Below are positions 1 to 13,300 of a DNA stretch of 60,000 bases, piece by piece. Source of the stretch: Nematostella vectensis. Its lineage: Eukaryota > Cnidaria > Anthozoa > Actiniaria > Edwardsiidae. Numbering within the stretch: the stretch's first letter is position 1; each line of letters opens with the position of its first letter. The notes under the pieces are model-generated. The model did no database searches. It worked only from the letters and a program-made list of their open reading frames with translations, and was not told the origin of the DNA. Location: the NCBI RefSeq assembly GCF_932526225.1, contig NC_064036.1:9929519-9989518 (forward strand), written 5' to 3'. The position numbers and the translations under genes are program-made.

Positions 1-1318
1 GTTTGAGATGAGGTTTGAGCAGATGCCGCCAAAGAGCAAAGTTGCTTACAGGTATTCAGCGTTTGAATCTCGACTTTTACCTTTCATAGCCAAATTCACA
101 ATGTTCTGTTAAGCGAGAATCATAGATGAAATATCAATACGAATTGATATTATGAAATATAAAACTTGAAGAGGTTTTTTGAGCGCACGATTTCTCCTGG
201 TTAGATTCTCCATCACCACCCAGCCCCTAGACATCGTGTGGAACCCCAGCGTGATTGACAGAGTTTCTGACTTCTTCTCCAATGACACCTTGAGTGCCCA
301 GTATGTGAACGTTGAGAGGCAACTGAGAGAAGCAGCGTGGCTGAGATATGAAGAGCTGAAAAACCAGACGAAGGCAGAGCTGAAACAGACTCTGGACTCA
401 ATGATGGAAGGAGTGCAGATAGTAAGTACTCGAGGTTCTATTACAGATGGGGCTTTAAACAAGGTCAGTGGTATTGGCTAGAAATTCTCCACCACAAGGA
501 AGTATTTTTGGAATTATGACATTTAGTTATCTTTGAAGAAACTAGTTTAGAATTGAGCCTTTAGCGAGGAAGTGCTTTTTCTCTTCCAATCTTCCAAGCC
601 ATTATCGTTGTCCCTGCTAACACTCTCCATTTCACACTCCTGAACAATGTCGATTCATGCAGTGTATCAAGTTCCATCAGCTAGAGCGACCACCATGACC
701 CCATTTGTGGCTGTTTATTTTAATGGATTGTAGGTCGCTGTTTTCTACAGGGTAAAAATACCAAAAGTGGTGCATGATTAGCATTCTTCATTAATAGAAG
801 GATAAGACTCCATACAATTGAGCATATATGACTGCAATTATAGTTAAGACGACTGTCTTTTTTCCCTTCTTCTGTCCAAATTCTGCAAAGAAACAATGAT
901 TTTACGGGCAATATGACTGCAATTCTTTTAGAAATAGACCCTCATTTCTTTTCTTTTCCTTCTCCTTTCCTAGTTCTATTACGGCAAATTTTTGATCCCT
1001 CGAATGTGAATTACAGCTGATTTGTTAATCTTTACCTAAACGTTCCTTGTTTTGCTAGGGAAACGTTAAAAGCTGGGACATTCAGTTGGAGGTCTCCGCC
1101 CCACGTTTCTTTGTGCCGGAGAACTTCAAGGATAGGAAGTCATCTGTGGTGAGCATTAATCTGTTGGCACAAAGAATGTTTTTCTCTTCACATGCTTATC
1201 AACTACTCTTGCTTTGTCCCTCAGGTCCTAGTAGATTTTGGACATCTTAGTTTTAAGAACTCGGAGGCAATGGAGAGAGAGAAGCGAATATCTGAGGAAG
1301 AAGACACTGATGTTGAAG
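1..1318 (+). CDS. VPS13D: VPS13D exons 1-4 (rod region)
   Basis: Exons are <1-51, 184-421, 1059-1148 and 1225-1318. The frame opens at base 2 (FEMRFEQMPPKSKVAY) and joins across a phase-2 intron to SARFLLVRFSITTQPLDIVW. The stretch PLDIVWNPSVIDRVSDFF is the typical VPS13 rod segment in which a beta-strand leads to a helix. Exon 3 gives SWDIQLEVSAPRFFVPE, and exon 4 gives VLVDFGHLSF followed by an acidic linker. This is the extended repeating-beta-groove wall that forms the hydrophobic lipid channel. Intron 2 (422-1058) shows nothing recognisable. Confidence 0.9.
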
Positions 1319-4300
1319 GTATATATTATGTCATTTTGAGATACTACCACAAACATTATCTCATTTTACTGATAAACATGATCTCATTTTACTGATGTGA
1401 AAGGTATACTGTATGCCTTTTTCACTCTTCCATATACCACAAAACATTATGCAAGGTAGACATCGATTCCAAAGGTATACTATGTCTTTTTCCAGCCTTC
1501 CGTATACCACAACACACTGCCTCATATATAAAGTAGACACCGATTGCAAATGTATACTGTATGCCTTTTCCCGCCCTTCCGTACACCACAAAACACTGCT
1601 CCATTAACTGGTAGACACTGTGGAAGAAGAAATTAGTATGCCTTCTCCTGATTCTTCAGAAATACAACCATTACCTTGTTAAAGAGGATGAAAACTTGTA
1701 GAAGGCTTGTTTCTTGTGTGTAAGAGTGGGTTTTCTTTCCAGATGACTCATTTGTGACGCCCATGAGTACTCCTCCCTCCGAACAAGAAGACGAAAACGA
1801 TGCAGGGATTTGCTCCACGGAGTCTGCCATGAGACTCGCAGAAAACCTGAACCCTGAAAAGATCAAAGAAGCTATGTATGACAAGTAAGAACGACATTTA
1901 TTGATAGTGCATTGGAGGTAAGCGATGTTCACTGTCCTTTGTATCTTTTCTGTGTCATCTGATGCCATTGATTATCCATACTCAAGACTATCCTTTGTCG
2001 TCCCATGGCATTGTTCGCTCATTGTCATTTTTTTCATCATCATCATCCTTGTCCTAGCCTGCAATGCAGGTCTTTACCCAGTGTTTTTATAGCTGCGGCT
2101 TCGAATCGCTCGAGGCCAGTTTTTCGTATGAAAACACCAGGTAAACGCCTGAATTGCAGGCTATCCTTGTCATTATCATCATCTTTGTCATGATCGTCAT
2201 CATCTTTGTCATCATCATTATTTTTGTCATCATCATTCTCCTTGTCGTCATCATCTTTGTGATCATCATCATCTTTGTCATCATCACTATCTTTATCATC
2301 ACCATCATCTTTGTCGTTGTTTTTCCAGGTACATGCTAGTCTTCTCAGACATCCAGATGGTGGTTTGTCATGCCAGGGACAAATGGTCAGATGTGACCAG
2401 TCATCACTTTGGCTCAAGCGATCTACACGTTGTGGACAGATTCACCATTAAACTGACACTTGAGAGGTAAGACTTGCCATCTCATAACTCATCAGTCAGT
2501 CAGTGCTAGAAAAAGCACGGTATGCTTGTAGAAATGTTTATGACATATGCCAGACACCTTCTTACTGACCTCATTCCTCTCCTGTCTGAGCTCATCTTGC
2601 AGACAACTAGTGCTACCATAAGCTATTTGTTTAATTATCATGTTTAATTAATTACCATGTTCAATTATCTTGCTTTCTGTCTTGTTACTATTATTGTTTT
2701 ATGAGATTCACCTTCCCCTGTCTTTCTTTTAGTTTCTCCACATTTATTTAAAGCATTTTTACTAATCCTTATAAAGGGTGAACCCTTTGCTTGTCTTGGT
2801 GTCTTTTTTATACCTATTTTATCCTTCCATCTCCAATTAAACTCTTTCTTTCCCAATTCTTTGTGTTGCAGACGCCTGATATTCACAGCCGACCCTCAGT
2901 GTCCTGCGGTGCTGTTATCTGGCAACCTGCCGAGCCTAACGTTCCATGTCAACGAGTACAAGGTACATTTTACTGTTATCATCACACGCCAATATTAAAT
3001 TGACCTCTCACTCACTCTTAATAGTCATTAGATACGGCCATGAAAAATCTTTTGCATCTGAGAATATTTGGAGGTTAGCCACTTATGTTAGATTTATTAG
3101 AATTAGAATTTTTACTATTTTTGGATGTTACTTTGATGGTGTACATCTACAGTACCACGGCAAATGTTATCTAATCATACTTTAAGAAAGTTCCTCTCAC
3201 TAGGCTACTCCTAGGGCGGATCCTTATCCCGGATCCCTCTTATTCTCACAATTCTCTCCATGTTTTAGTGCCACGCTCTCACAAAATGCTTCAACCAGTT
3301 GATCCGCCCATCTAAGTCTCCAACTGTCCCACCACGAGATATGCGAGCAATGGCAACATCCACTCCCCTTCGCCACCCTCAAGGTTTGTAGCGAACCTCC
3401 TCATTCAGAAGTAGTTAGGTGATAAGGTTCTCAGTTACAGAGCCTCACATGCGATCGTTTGGAGTCCCCTTAAGTCCTTCGATTATTTCCATTGCGTTCT
3501 GATTTTACGCACGAGTATTCTCTTTCGGGAGCCTTGCAAACGCTACAAGGAGAAGGTTAAGGCGATCATTAAGTGGCGTAGGACAGAGTAAAGAGTACAG
3601 GCGTTACTGTAAGTTTACGATGGTATTAAATTTTTTTAAAAAATAGGTCTTAAAATTCTTCAACTGCATGTACTGACACCTTTGTTGATGACTGTGTAGG
3701 TCCTGCTTCAGAGTTTGACATGAATCATAGCATGGATGAGCTGTATTATAGCATGTACAGTAGTCAGGTCACACTCGATGACTCAGCCGACATACTGAGC
3801 AGGTAAATATATAAAACTATATACAACACACTTGAAGACTTAGCTGACATCGTGAACAGGTAAATATATAAAACTATAGAACACAATTGACGAATCAATC
3901 GCTATACTGAGCAGGTAAATATACGAATTACAGAATGACTTCGATGAATCAGCCAATATACTTATTGACTAAGTGACAACTCAATGACAATGCAAATGAT
4001 TTCCTTATCACAACTGATTGACTGACAGTTGATAGCTTAGTTAGCAAATATACCACTATACGACCTGATTGGATTTTGATTCTCTTTAGGAAAACCAGTG
4101 AAGCAGTCCTTGAGTCTGCCTTGGAAAGCAAGACCAAAGAACTGCTTGTCGAGTCGCGTCAAATGGTTGTACAATTCACGATAGACAGGGTCTCTTGTGC
4201 TGTGCATAGCAGAGGTAAGTTCTCAGGGGGTTCTTAGAAAAATCCTAGAACTTTTCCAAGACACTGTCCCTTTCACATTTTTGAAACTGTGGTTGTTAAA

Positions 4301-7300
4301 GAATACTGAATTCAGAATCGGTAGGTGTTGTTTATCCATTTAGTGCAATATTCTCTCACCGGCATCTTAACCTAGCACGCATTGGTTCATAATTTTCTTG
4401 TAATTGTGCGAAACTCCCAGTTCAGTTATCCGAGCTTTAATTCTGACACTAACTTCTTTTTCTCCCTCCCTAGATCTAATAGGGGAGCCTTAAGTCCGAC
4501 ACACGTCTTTTTGTTTCTCTCTAGTCGCCTGATAGCCGTTCCTTAAGCCCGACACTAACTTTTTTTGTTGCTCTCTTGTCGCCTGATAGGCGTTCCTTAA
4601 GTCAGACACACGTCTTTTTGTTTCTCTCTAGTCGCCTGATAGCCGTTGCTTAAGCCCGACACTAACTTTTTTTGTTGCTCTCTTGTCGCCTGATAGCCGT
4701 TCCTTAAGTCAGACACACGTCTTTTTGTTTCTCTCTAGTCGCCTGATAGCCGTTGCTTAAGCCCGACACTAACTTTTTTTGTTGCTCTCTTGTCGCCTGA
4801 TAGCCGTTCCTTAAGTCAGACACACGTCTTTTTGTTTCTCTCTAGTCGCCTGATAGCCGTTCCTTAAGCCCGACCCTAACCTTTTTTTGTTGCTCTCTAG
4901 TCGCCTGATAGCCGTTCCTTAAGTCGGACACTGACTTCTTTTTGTTCCCCCCTAGCCCGTCTGATGCCGATCCTTAAGTCCGACACTAACTTCTTTTTGT
5001 TCACCCCCCCCCAAGCCCGTCTGAAAGCCGATCCTTTAGTACGACACTACCTTCTTTTTGTTCACCCCCCCTAGACCGTCTGATAGCCGTTCCTTAAGTC
5101 CGACACTAACTTCTTTTTGTTCACCCCCCCCCCCCCCCTAGCCCGTCTGATAGCCGATCCTTAAGTCCGACACTTACGTCTTTTTGGTCCTTCTCTAGCC
5201 CGTCTGATAGCCGAGCTACAAGTCCATCGTGTCGCTACCGAGTACCTTAAGCGCCCTTACGACTCATCCGTCTCCTTCAAGGTCCATGGCTTGTACTTGG
5301 TGGATGCCATCCAGTGCTATGGACCTGAGTTCGACTTACTTGTGTCATCTTCCAAACCGAGCTGGACAGGTCCTGGATCTGATAGCTTTTCATCACCTGA
5401 TAAAGGTGGGCAATGCCATTATATATATGCTTAGACCAAGATTTAAAAACAGTAGGCTAGTACAAAAAAGAACAGGAATTCCCAACATTCCTTGTAAATA
5501 TGCGTTGTGATATGCTCCATTTTCAGATAAACTTAAAATATGTAGGAATGTCTTTGTAGTAGTGTGAGGTGCGGATCATTTGAAATATTATGTCTAACTT
5601 GTGCTGCTTCTGCGTTTCAGGCGAAAGAACTTTGACTGAAACAGTTTCAAGCGCATTCTCTGCCATGGCGGACTTCGTTAGACCTGGGTCCAAGCAGGAA
5701 AAATCACCAGCGTCAGAAGACTCAATACTAAAGGGCGTCACTTTGCCTTCCTTGACAAGCGTTGCAAGTGCTTTCACGTCTATGGCCGACAGGGTGAAGC
5801 CTGGGACCCATCAAGTCCATTCACCTGATGACTCCTCATTCAAGGGCGGCCATATTCCGAGTGTGTCAAGTGCCTTCTCTGCCATGGCTGGCATGATAAG
5901 GCCTGGATCGAGACAGGATAGGTGTTCTAGTGCAGACACGATTGTGGAGTCGCCGATGCCTTCTGCAACACTGGACGAGAATGACTTGATATCATTAGAG
6001 TACTTGCAAGTCAGCAAGGACTGTCCATCGACAGAAAAAGCCTTGAGAATGGCTACATTGCAGTTTAATTCTTTGTTTTGTATAGGTAAGTCTTTGCGTA
6101 TCGCCAAAAAATAATTATTTGTTTGGTGGAAGCCATCACTTCTTGATTTGTAAAGTTTCACTCCCGAAAGTTTGTTTAGAACATTACGATATTCCATGTT
6201 ATGTATTGAATACTTAAACACCGCTGAAGCCAGCCTTCGTTCTCCAGATCCGCATCATTTATTTTCAAACCACAAGCCCTTGATTACAATTTTATTGAAA
6301 AAGAAACACATCCTGAAACATGCAAAAACTCTATCTATATTCGAAACTAAAATTTAGAATAGAAATTGACTGATCAGTGTTTTGTTTTTCCTGCAGCAAA
6401 CCAAGAGACGTTAGCTGTGCTGGCGCAGTTTTTCAACGTTGCGTTCCCCTCTGGTGTAGAAGAATCCCCGAGCCATCGATTGACTTCAGTTCCTGAGGAG
6501 ACGATACCGCCCGGCGTTACAGGACCAACCCAGGTGAGAAACAGGCAAATCTTCGTGGTTGGGAAACTATACTATTTGAAGCATGAGGTTGATTGTGATG
6601 GAACCGGCATCGGCGACGCTAAGTACAGAGACAATGAAGTTTTGTTTATTGCTGTTTATTTGCTGTTGAAGAAGATAATTAAGTTAGTAATACCCCGATG
6701 TTTAATGATGATTACCTTGCTTCTGACCATGATGTACCTATGATGGCTCTGAATATGGAAACATTCGTTGGTGTTCTTTATGGTGGTAGTTTTTTTAGGC
6801 TTTTTCCGTACCGGTATCCTAAAGTATTGTTTAACATATGACACAATATATCCCACCAAGTCTGAATAGTTCTACTAGCCTTTCTGTCCCATCTCTCGTT
6901 TCTCCAGGCTGATGAAGACCAGGCCCCACTAGAGATAAATGCTTCTTTTTGCTCCATCAACATTCTGCTGGCTCGGAGCATCAAAACCAACAACATGAAG
7001 ACGATACGCAAAGTTGCTGACGTCACTGTTAGTGAAGTGCTGATCACGTGTTCACTAGTAGATGGACTAACAATCTCGGGGTCTCTAGGGGGGTTACGGA
7101 TAATGGACCTTACCCCAGAGGGATCCCAGCACAGGTGTGCCCTCACGTGCGGGACTATAACGGACCCTAACCCTAAAGACCCATATATACCTGATAAGCT
7201 CCCAGAAGATGACGACGATGAACCATCTGATTTATGCGCGTTTCGTTTCAAGCTTATTCGTCCTTCTTATGGTGGGCGTCTTCCAGAGGTCATAGTTCGG

Positions 7301-10300
7301 CCAGCTGATGATAGCCCCGAGGAAGCTGCAGAGATTAGCAAGCATGTGCAAGTTTTGGTGGAGATGGCGTCAGCACAGTACACCCACACCCAACGTTTCT
7401 TGTCTGAGCTGATGCTTTGTGGTGGAGACTATGCCCAGGCAGCTAAGGACGTTGGTGAGACCCTTCGACAAGCTGCAAGCAATGTTGCCATGGGGCTTGT
7501 CAGTAAGAAGAAGTCGCTAGTGGAAGAGTTGGACTATTTGTCCTCTTCATTCATGGCTACGAATCGAGAGCCTGAGGGTCATAGTAGTCGGCGGCACAGT
7601 CTTGACGAGGGAATCTCTGGTGAGATTCTCCTCGAAGGGGAAGAAAATGAAGACAACTACACGGCAAAGCCAAATCGCAGGGTGTACATGTACGTGTCTA
7701 TTGAGACACCTGTGGTCCACCTACCTCGTAGTAGCAGCAGCCGTGACGTACTTGTGGCGAACCTTGGCGAGATCAAAATAAGGAACACGCACATGCTGCA
7801 AACTATAGAGGAGCAAGAAGATGAGGATGTTATCACTGTGGATTACGATATTGACCGCGTCCAAGTGGACATACAGGACATGAGTTTATACTCTATAACT
7901 CTTTCCCCGGAGCACCTTAGCAGGATCTCCAGCGGCCACACCCTGTCTGAGACCCTCCTGGGCGGAAGTCCATCTAAGGTTCCAAAGACAGGCATCCATA
8001 TTCTCCATCGTACGGGCTTCCAATTGTTGTTGGACAGGCAGTCCGTCGATGAGCAAGGGTTCCGGTCAGGGCTCGAGCAAAAGAAGCCGACCATCTGTGT
8101 GGAGGCACGGGTGTCTACTCCCCTCAAGCTCGAGCTGTCTACCTATACTTACAAGCAGCTTATGGATACTGTGGATAATCTGGGCGGGGGGGAGGACAAT
8201 GTCAAGATACCTCCTCCTGCGAGTGAGCATGGGTCTGTTGCAGGAAGCCCCCCCACCCAGTCACCTACTCTGTCGCCAAGGTGAGAAAATGCCAGACATC
8301 TTCACATATTTGTACTTTGTAACACTTATTGCGTTGACGCCCATTAATAGTCTCGAGCTCGAAGGGTTTATACTTTTGAGAAGCAAAGTCCACATAAATG
8401 AGTTGCCACGCCTCGGAAAACTCATACAATGTCACGGAACATGTAATCACATACAGTAGCGTTTGCATAGAAATATGTCTTCATTTATTGATCTTTTGAT
8501 TACCCTAATTTTGCAGTTCATCTTCTTCAAATCTTGAGGCGTACTTTGACAAGTCTGTCACCACAAAAGTCTCCTTCGCACCTTTAGAAGGTCACCACGT
8601 CAACAGCTCTGATCATCTGGAACCACTAGAACCAAGTCACGCTGAGGAACCAGACGACCCTACCCCAATCGTCGCAAACGTCACCGTCCCACACTTCAGT
8701 ATTAAACTCTGCGGTGAACTACAGAACGTTGAACACGAGATCGTAGATATCAAATTCAGCGACTTTTACTTGAACTATCAGAATGTCAAGCCTACGTTAA
8801 CTCAGTTTGAGGTGTACCTGGGCGGGTTACTTGTACAAGATCTCTTCCAGGATCCAACCTCTGATTACGCTTATCTGATGTCTTCTTCCAACCCTCGTGG
8901 GTCAAAGAATAGAGCGCGTTCCTTGTCAGCATATCACTCTTCCCTCTCCACATCTTGCCCTACTATCTCAGAATGCGGGCTCACTTCTGATCTCTCTTCC
9001 TCGTTACCATCCTACCTTCCTGAGTCCCCACGCCGCATTCCATTCAGGACACTGTCGCCACTGAGGCCGTTGAAGCATGGCCAGTGTCCGTCGCTACCGG
9101 CGGTGAGAAGCACGCTGGATCTGGGTATGGACAGTGGGGAGGAGAGTGCACACAAGAGGAAGCTAAATGAGCGACGCAAGCTCAAGGAGAACGCGCTCGT
9201 CACATGCTATGTTACACTGGTCAAGAATGACGATGAGGAGTTTGAGACCAAGTATAAGTCGGTAAGTCATAAGGAGCTTGATACCAAGTATAAGTCGGTA
9301 AGTCATAAGGAGTTTGAGACCAAGTCGGTAAGTCATAAGGAGTTTGAGACCAAGTATAAGTCCGTAGGTCATATTTCTAACGATTGCTTATTTAGATTAT
9401 CATCAAAACGTCGTCCAACTTCCTATCCAAAGCCCAAAATAACAGTATGGTAGTATAAGGTGTGCTTCTCTTTTTTCTCTTCAGGTTCACCGCCGCGTCC
9501 AAGTTGACTTCAACTCGCTGGATACTGTGATCAATTTGCAGACCTGGGTTCTAGTTCTAGAGTTCTTTGGTATTGGGGTTGCGCCACCTCCATCCCAGGC
9601 TTCTAGTCCAGTCACACCACAGGCACCTGCCAATTTTGGCAGCATGGATCTAGACGACCAGATGCCATTAGGTGCACATTGAAACCAATTTCTTTGAGTT
9701 GTCCCGATGTTATTACCATGTTGTAACCATGATTGAGGCCAAGGAGTTCTCCAGGGATTTCAGGTCAATCTGATAAACTGCATGGATCGTTTGATGCTTA
9801 TTGATTTGTTGTTGTTGATTTTGGCTTAGATACATCACCAGATGATAACAAGTCAATTAATACAAAAGTCGACATTCAAGTGGCTTCCCTGACCTTGACC
9901 GTGAACAAGTCTCAGTACCCTCTTGCCAAGGCCAAGGTGACTGGTTTAAGCTGCTACCTCGACATGAGCGAAGGGAATATGGCTGCTGAGGGCAAATTGA
10001 CCAACATCTCTCTCACAGATATGTCACCGCATGGGGCACTCTACAGGGAGAAGTAAGATTTGCTGCAAGGAAAACTTGGCTGTTGTTATTGTATCTTGGT
10101 CCATCGTTATGATAATCATCGTTACGAATATTATCATCGTCATTATCACAATCATCAGCAACACCGTGATTATCATCACCTAGGAGTTTGTACTATCGTC
10201 ATAAACTTGACTTGTCTCTTAATTCTTATAATTTATATTCTATTTTATCATGTATTTTCACTTTTTCCCTTTTCTTTAACGTTATCCCTGCACCCAAATA

Positions 10301-13300
10301 CACTACTACTATAGCGTTACTTAAAGGAAATTACAGGAAGTATTAATAGTGCACAATGCTGATATTTTGTTTGTTTCTGAATAAGATTCAAGACATGTGG
10401 CAAAGAAGCCCTAAGCTTCCAGTTTTTCAAGTAAGTACAGTACCACCACGCAAGCACCGACTTCAGCAATTCAGGATTAAGCCATTTATATGTTACCCAT
10501 ATACCGCTGCGGGTTACGATACACTGATTCGCGGGTGCAACTTAATTGAAGTAGGTGTATGACATCTACATCATCTTGCATTATCATTCAAGATGATGTA
10601 TAGCACACATTTCTCAGCTCAGCCGTGGTGCATAGAGCCCCACCCCTAACATTTTCACCCTTATCCATTCAGTGTTACATGGGACCCACACACCCTTGTC
10701 AACCTTTTCACCCTTATCTACGCAGTGTTACACGGGACCCACACACTCTCGTCAACCTTTCACCCTTATCCACGCAGTGTTACACGGGACCCACACACCC
10801 TTGACAAGCTTTTTACCCTTATTATTGCAGTGCTACACAGGACCCACGCACCCTTGTCAACCTTTTCATCCTTATCTACCCAGTGTTACAAAGGACCCAC
10901 ACACCCTTGTCAACCTTTTCACCCTTATCCACGCAGTGTTACACGGGACCCCACACCCTTGTCAACCTTTTCACCCTTATCCACGCAGTGTTACACAGGA
11001 CCCACACACCCTCGTCAACCTTTTCACCCTTATCTACCCAGTGTTACACGGGACCCACACACCCTTGTCAACCTTTACACCCTTATCCACGCAGTGTTAC
11101 ATGGGACCCACACACCCTTGTCAAGCTTTTTACCCTTATCTACCCAGTGTTACACGGGACCCACACACCCTCGTCAACCTTTTTACCCTTATCTACCCAG
11201 TGTTACACGGGACCCCACACCCTTGTCAACCTTTTCACCCTTATCCACGCAGTGTTACACGGGACCCACACACCCTTGACAAGCTTTTTACTCTTATCTA
11301 CCCAGTGTTACACGGGACCCACACACCCTTGTCAAGCTTTTTATCCTTATCTACCCAGTGTTACATGGGACCCACACACCCTTGTCAACCTTTACACCCT
11401 TATCTACCCAGTGTTACACGGGACCCACACACCTTTGTCAAGCTTTTTACCCTTACCTACCCAGTGTTACACGGGACCCACACACCCTTGTCAAGCTTTT
11501 TACCCTTATCATTGCAGTGTTACACGGGACCCACACACCCTCGTCAACCTTTTCACCCTTATCTACCCAGTGTTACACGGGACCCACACACCCTTGTCAA
11601 CCTTTACACCCTTATCTACCCAGTGTTACACGGGACCCACACACCCTCGTCAACCTTTTTACCCTTATCTACCCAGTGTTACACGGGACCCCACACCCTT
11701 GTCAACCTTTTCACCCTTATCCACGCAGTGTTACACGGGACCCACACACCCTTGACAAGCTTTTTACCCTTATCTACCCAGTGTTACACGGGACCCACAC
11801 ACCCTTGTCAAGCTTTTTATCCTTATCTACCCAGTGTTACATGGGACCCACACACCCTTGTCAACCTTTACACCCTTATCTACCCAGTGTTACACGGGAC
11901 CCACACACCTTTGTCAAGCTTTTTACCCTTACCTACCCAGTGTTACACAGGACCCACACACCCTTGTCAAGCTTTTTACCCTTATCATTGCAGTGTTACA
12001 CGGGACCCACACACCCTCGTCAACCTTTTCACCCTTATCTACCCAGTGTTACACGGGACCCACACACCCTTGTCAACCTTTACACCCTTATCTACCCAGT
12101 GTTACACGGGACCCACACACCCTCGTCAACCTTTTCACCCTTATCTACCCAGTGTTACACGGGACCCACTCACCCATGTTGCTGTTGTAGGTACGGTGAG
12201 CCTGACCTTGACCTTGACCGGCCCTTTGACATGAGTCTTGTCCTGCGCATGTCATCCGTGCAGTACGTGCACACCAAGAGATTCCAGTCGGAGCTGGTTG
12301 CATTCTGCCAACACTACCTTCAACTGCAAGAGGTGTTGGGGCGCATCAGGGCCGAGGACGCAGGCAATGCTGTGAGTTGGAATAATTTAATCAGTTACGA
12401 ATGATTTGAATCGTTATTCATGAACGAGTTGATCATGACGAGTGATTAGGGTTGGTGATCTGTGACAAATGATTTGAATTGATTATTGACGAGTGATTTG
12501 TATTGTAGACCATTATCAAGTGGTAAGTTTGCTGATCAGTGAAGTTTTATTCGAGTTATTGATCAGTAACAAGTGGTTTCAATTGTTGATCAACCACCAG
12601 TGATTAAATCTTGGATCATTGATGAGTGATTTTATTGTTGATCATAAACGAATCTGTTATCTTTTCTTTTATCTCAAACAACAGTCGCACTAAAACAATC
12701 GTTGTTTCTTTTACTCAAGGTGATATACTTACTTTTAAGGTTTCCTGGATGATTGGTCGTGGGTCGCGTGTACTCCTGGACATCCAGGCAGGCAGCCCGG
12801 TCATCCTGGTCCCACGATCTGCCAAATCAAGTCACATGCTGGTCGCTGACCTTGGCGACCTGACCCTCAAGAATTGCTTCCTATGGGAGGAGTCCCCGGG
12901 GACAATTTCACACAATACTGGGCAAAAGAGGCGAACGTTATCAGGTAGCTCACAGTAAAGTCTCTCTTGAGCGTGGTCGGATACAGCAGGACCATGGAAA
13001 GATAAAATATGCAGCTTCACCTTGTCCCTTTAATATTTAATTGAGATAACTCCCAATAGCAAACTAAGCCGGCAAAGGGCGGTTGCTCAACAAGAATGAA
13101 CAAAAAATCTATCAATTCCAATGATATGCAGTAATTTAAAATAATGATATGGTATTTCTAGATGCCAGTAAGGCCAAGACTCGTCACACTTGCTTGTTAG
13201 ACTGTATGACCATCGATCTCGTCGATATGGACCTATTCACCGCTGTACGTGAGCCCGAAGTTCCTGTCAGCAGGGAATTCACTTACACGCCACAGGTATG

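Noticed and set aside
10672-12234. 520-codon open frame rich in His, Pro and Thr
   Set aside because: It lies wholly in the 53-bp minisatellite of intron 17, whose unit has no stops in any frame.
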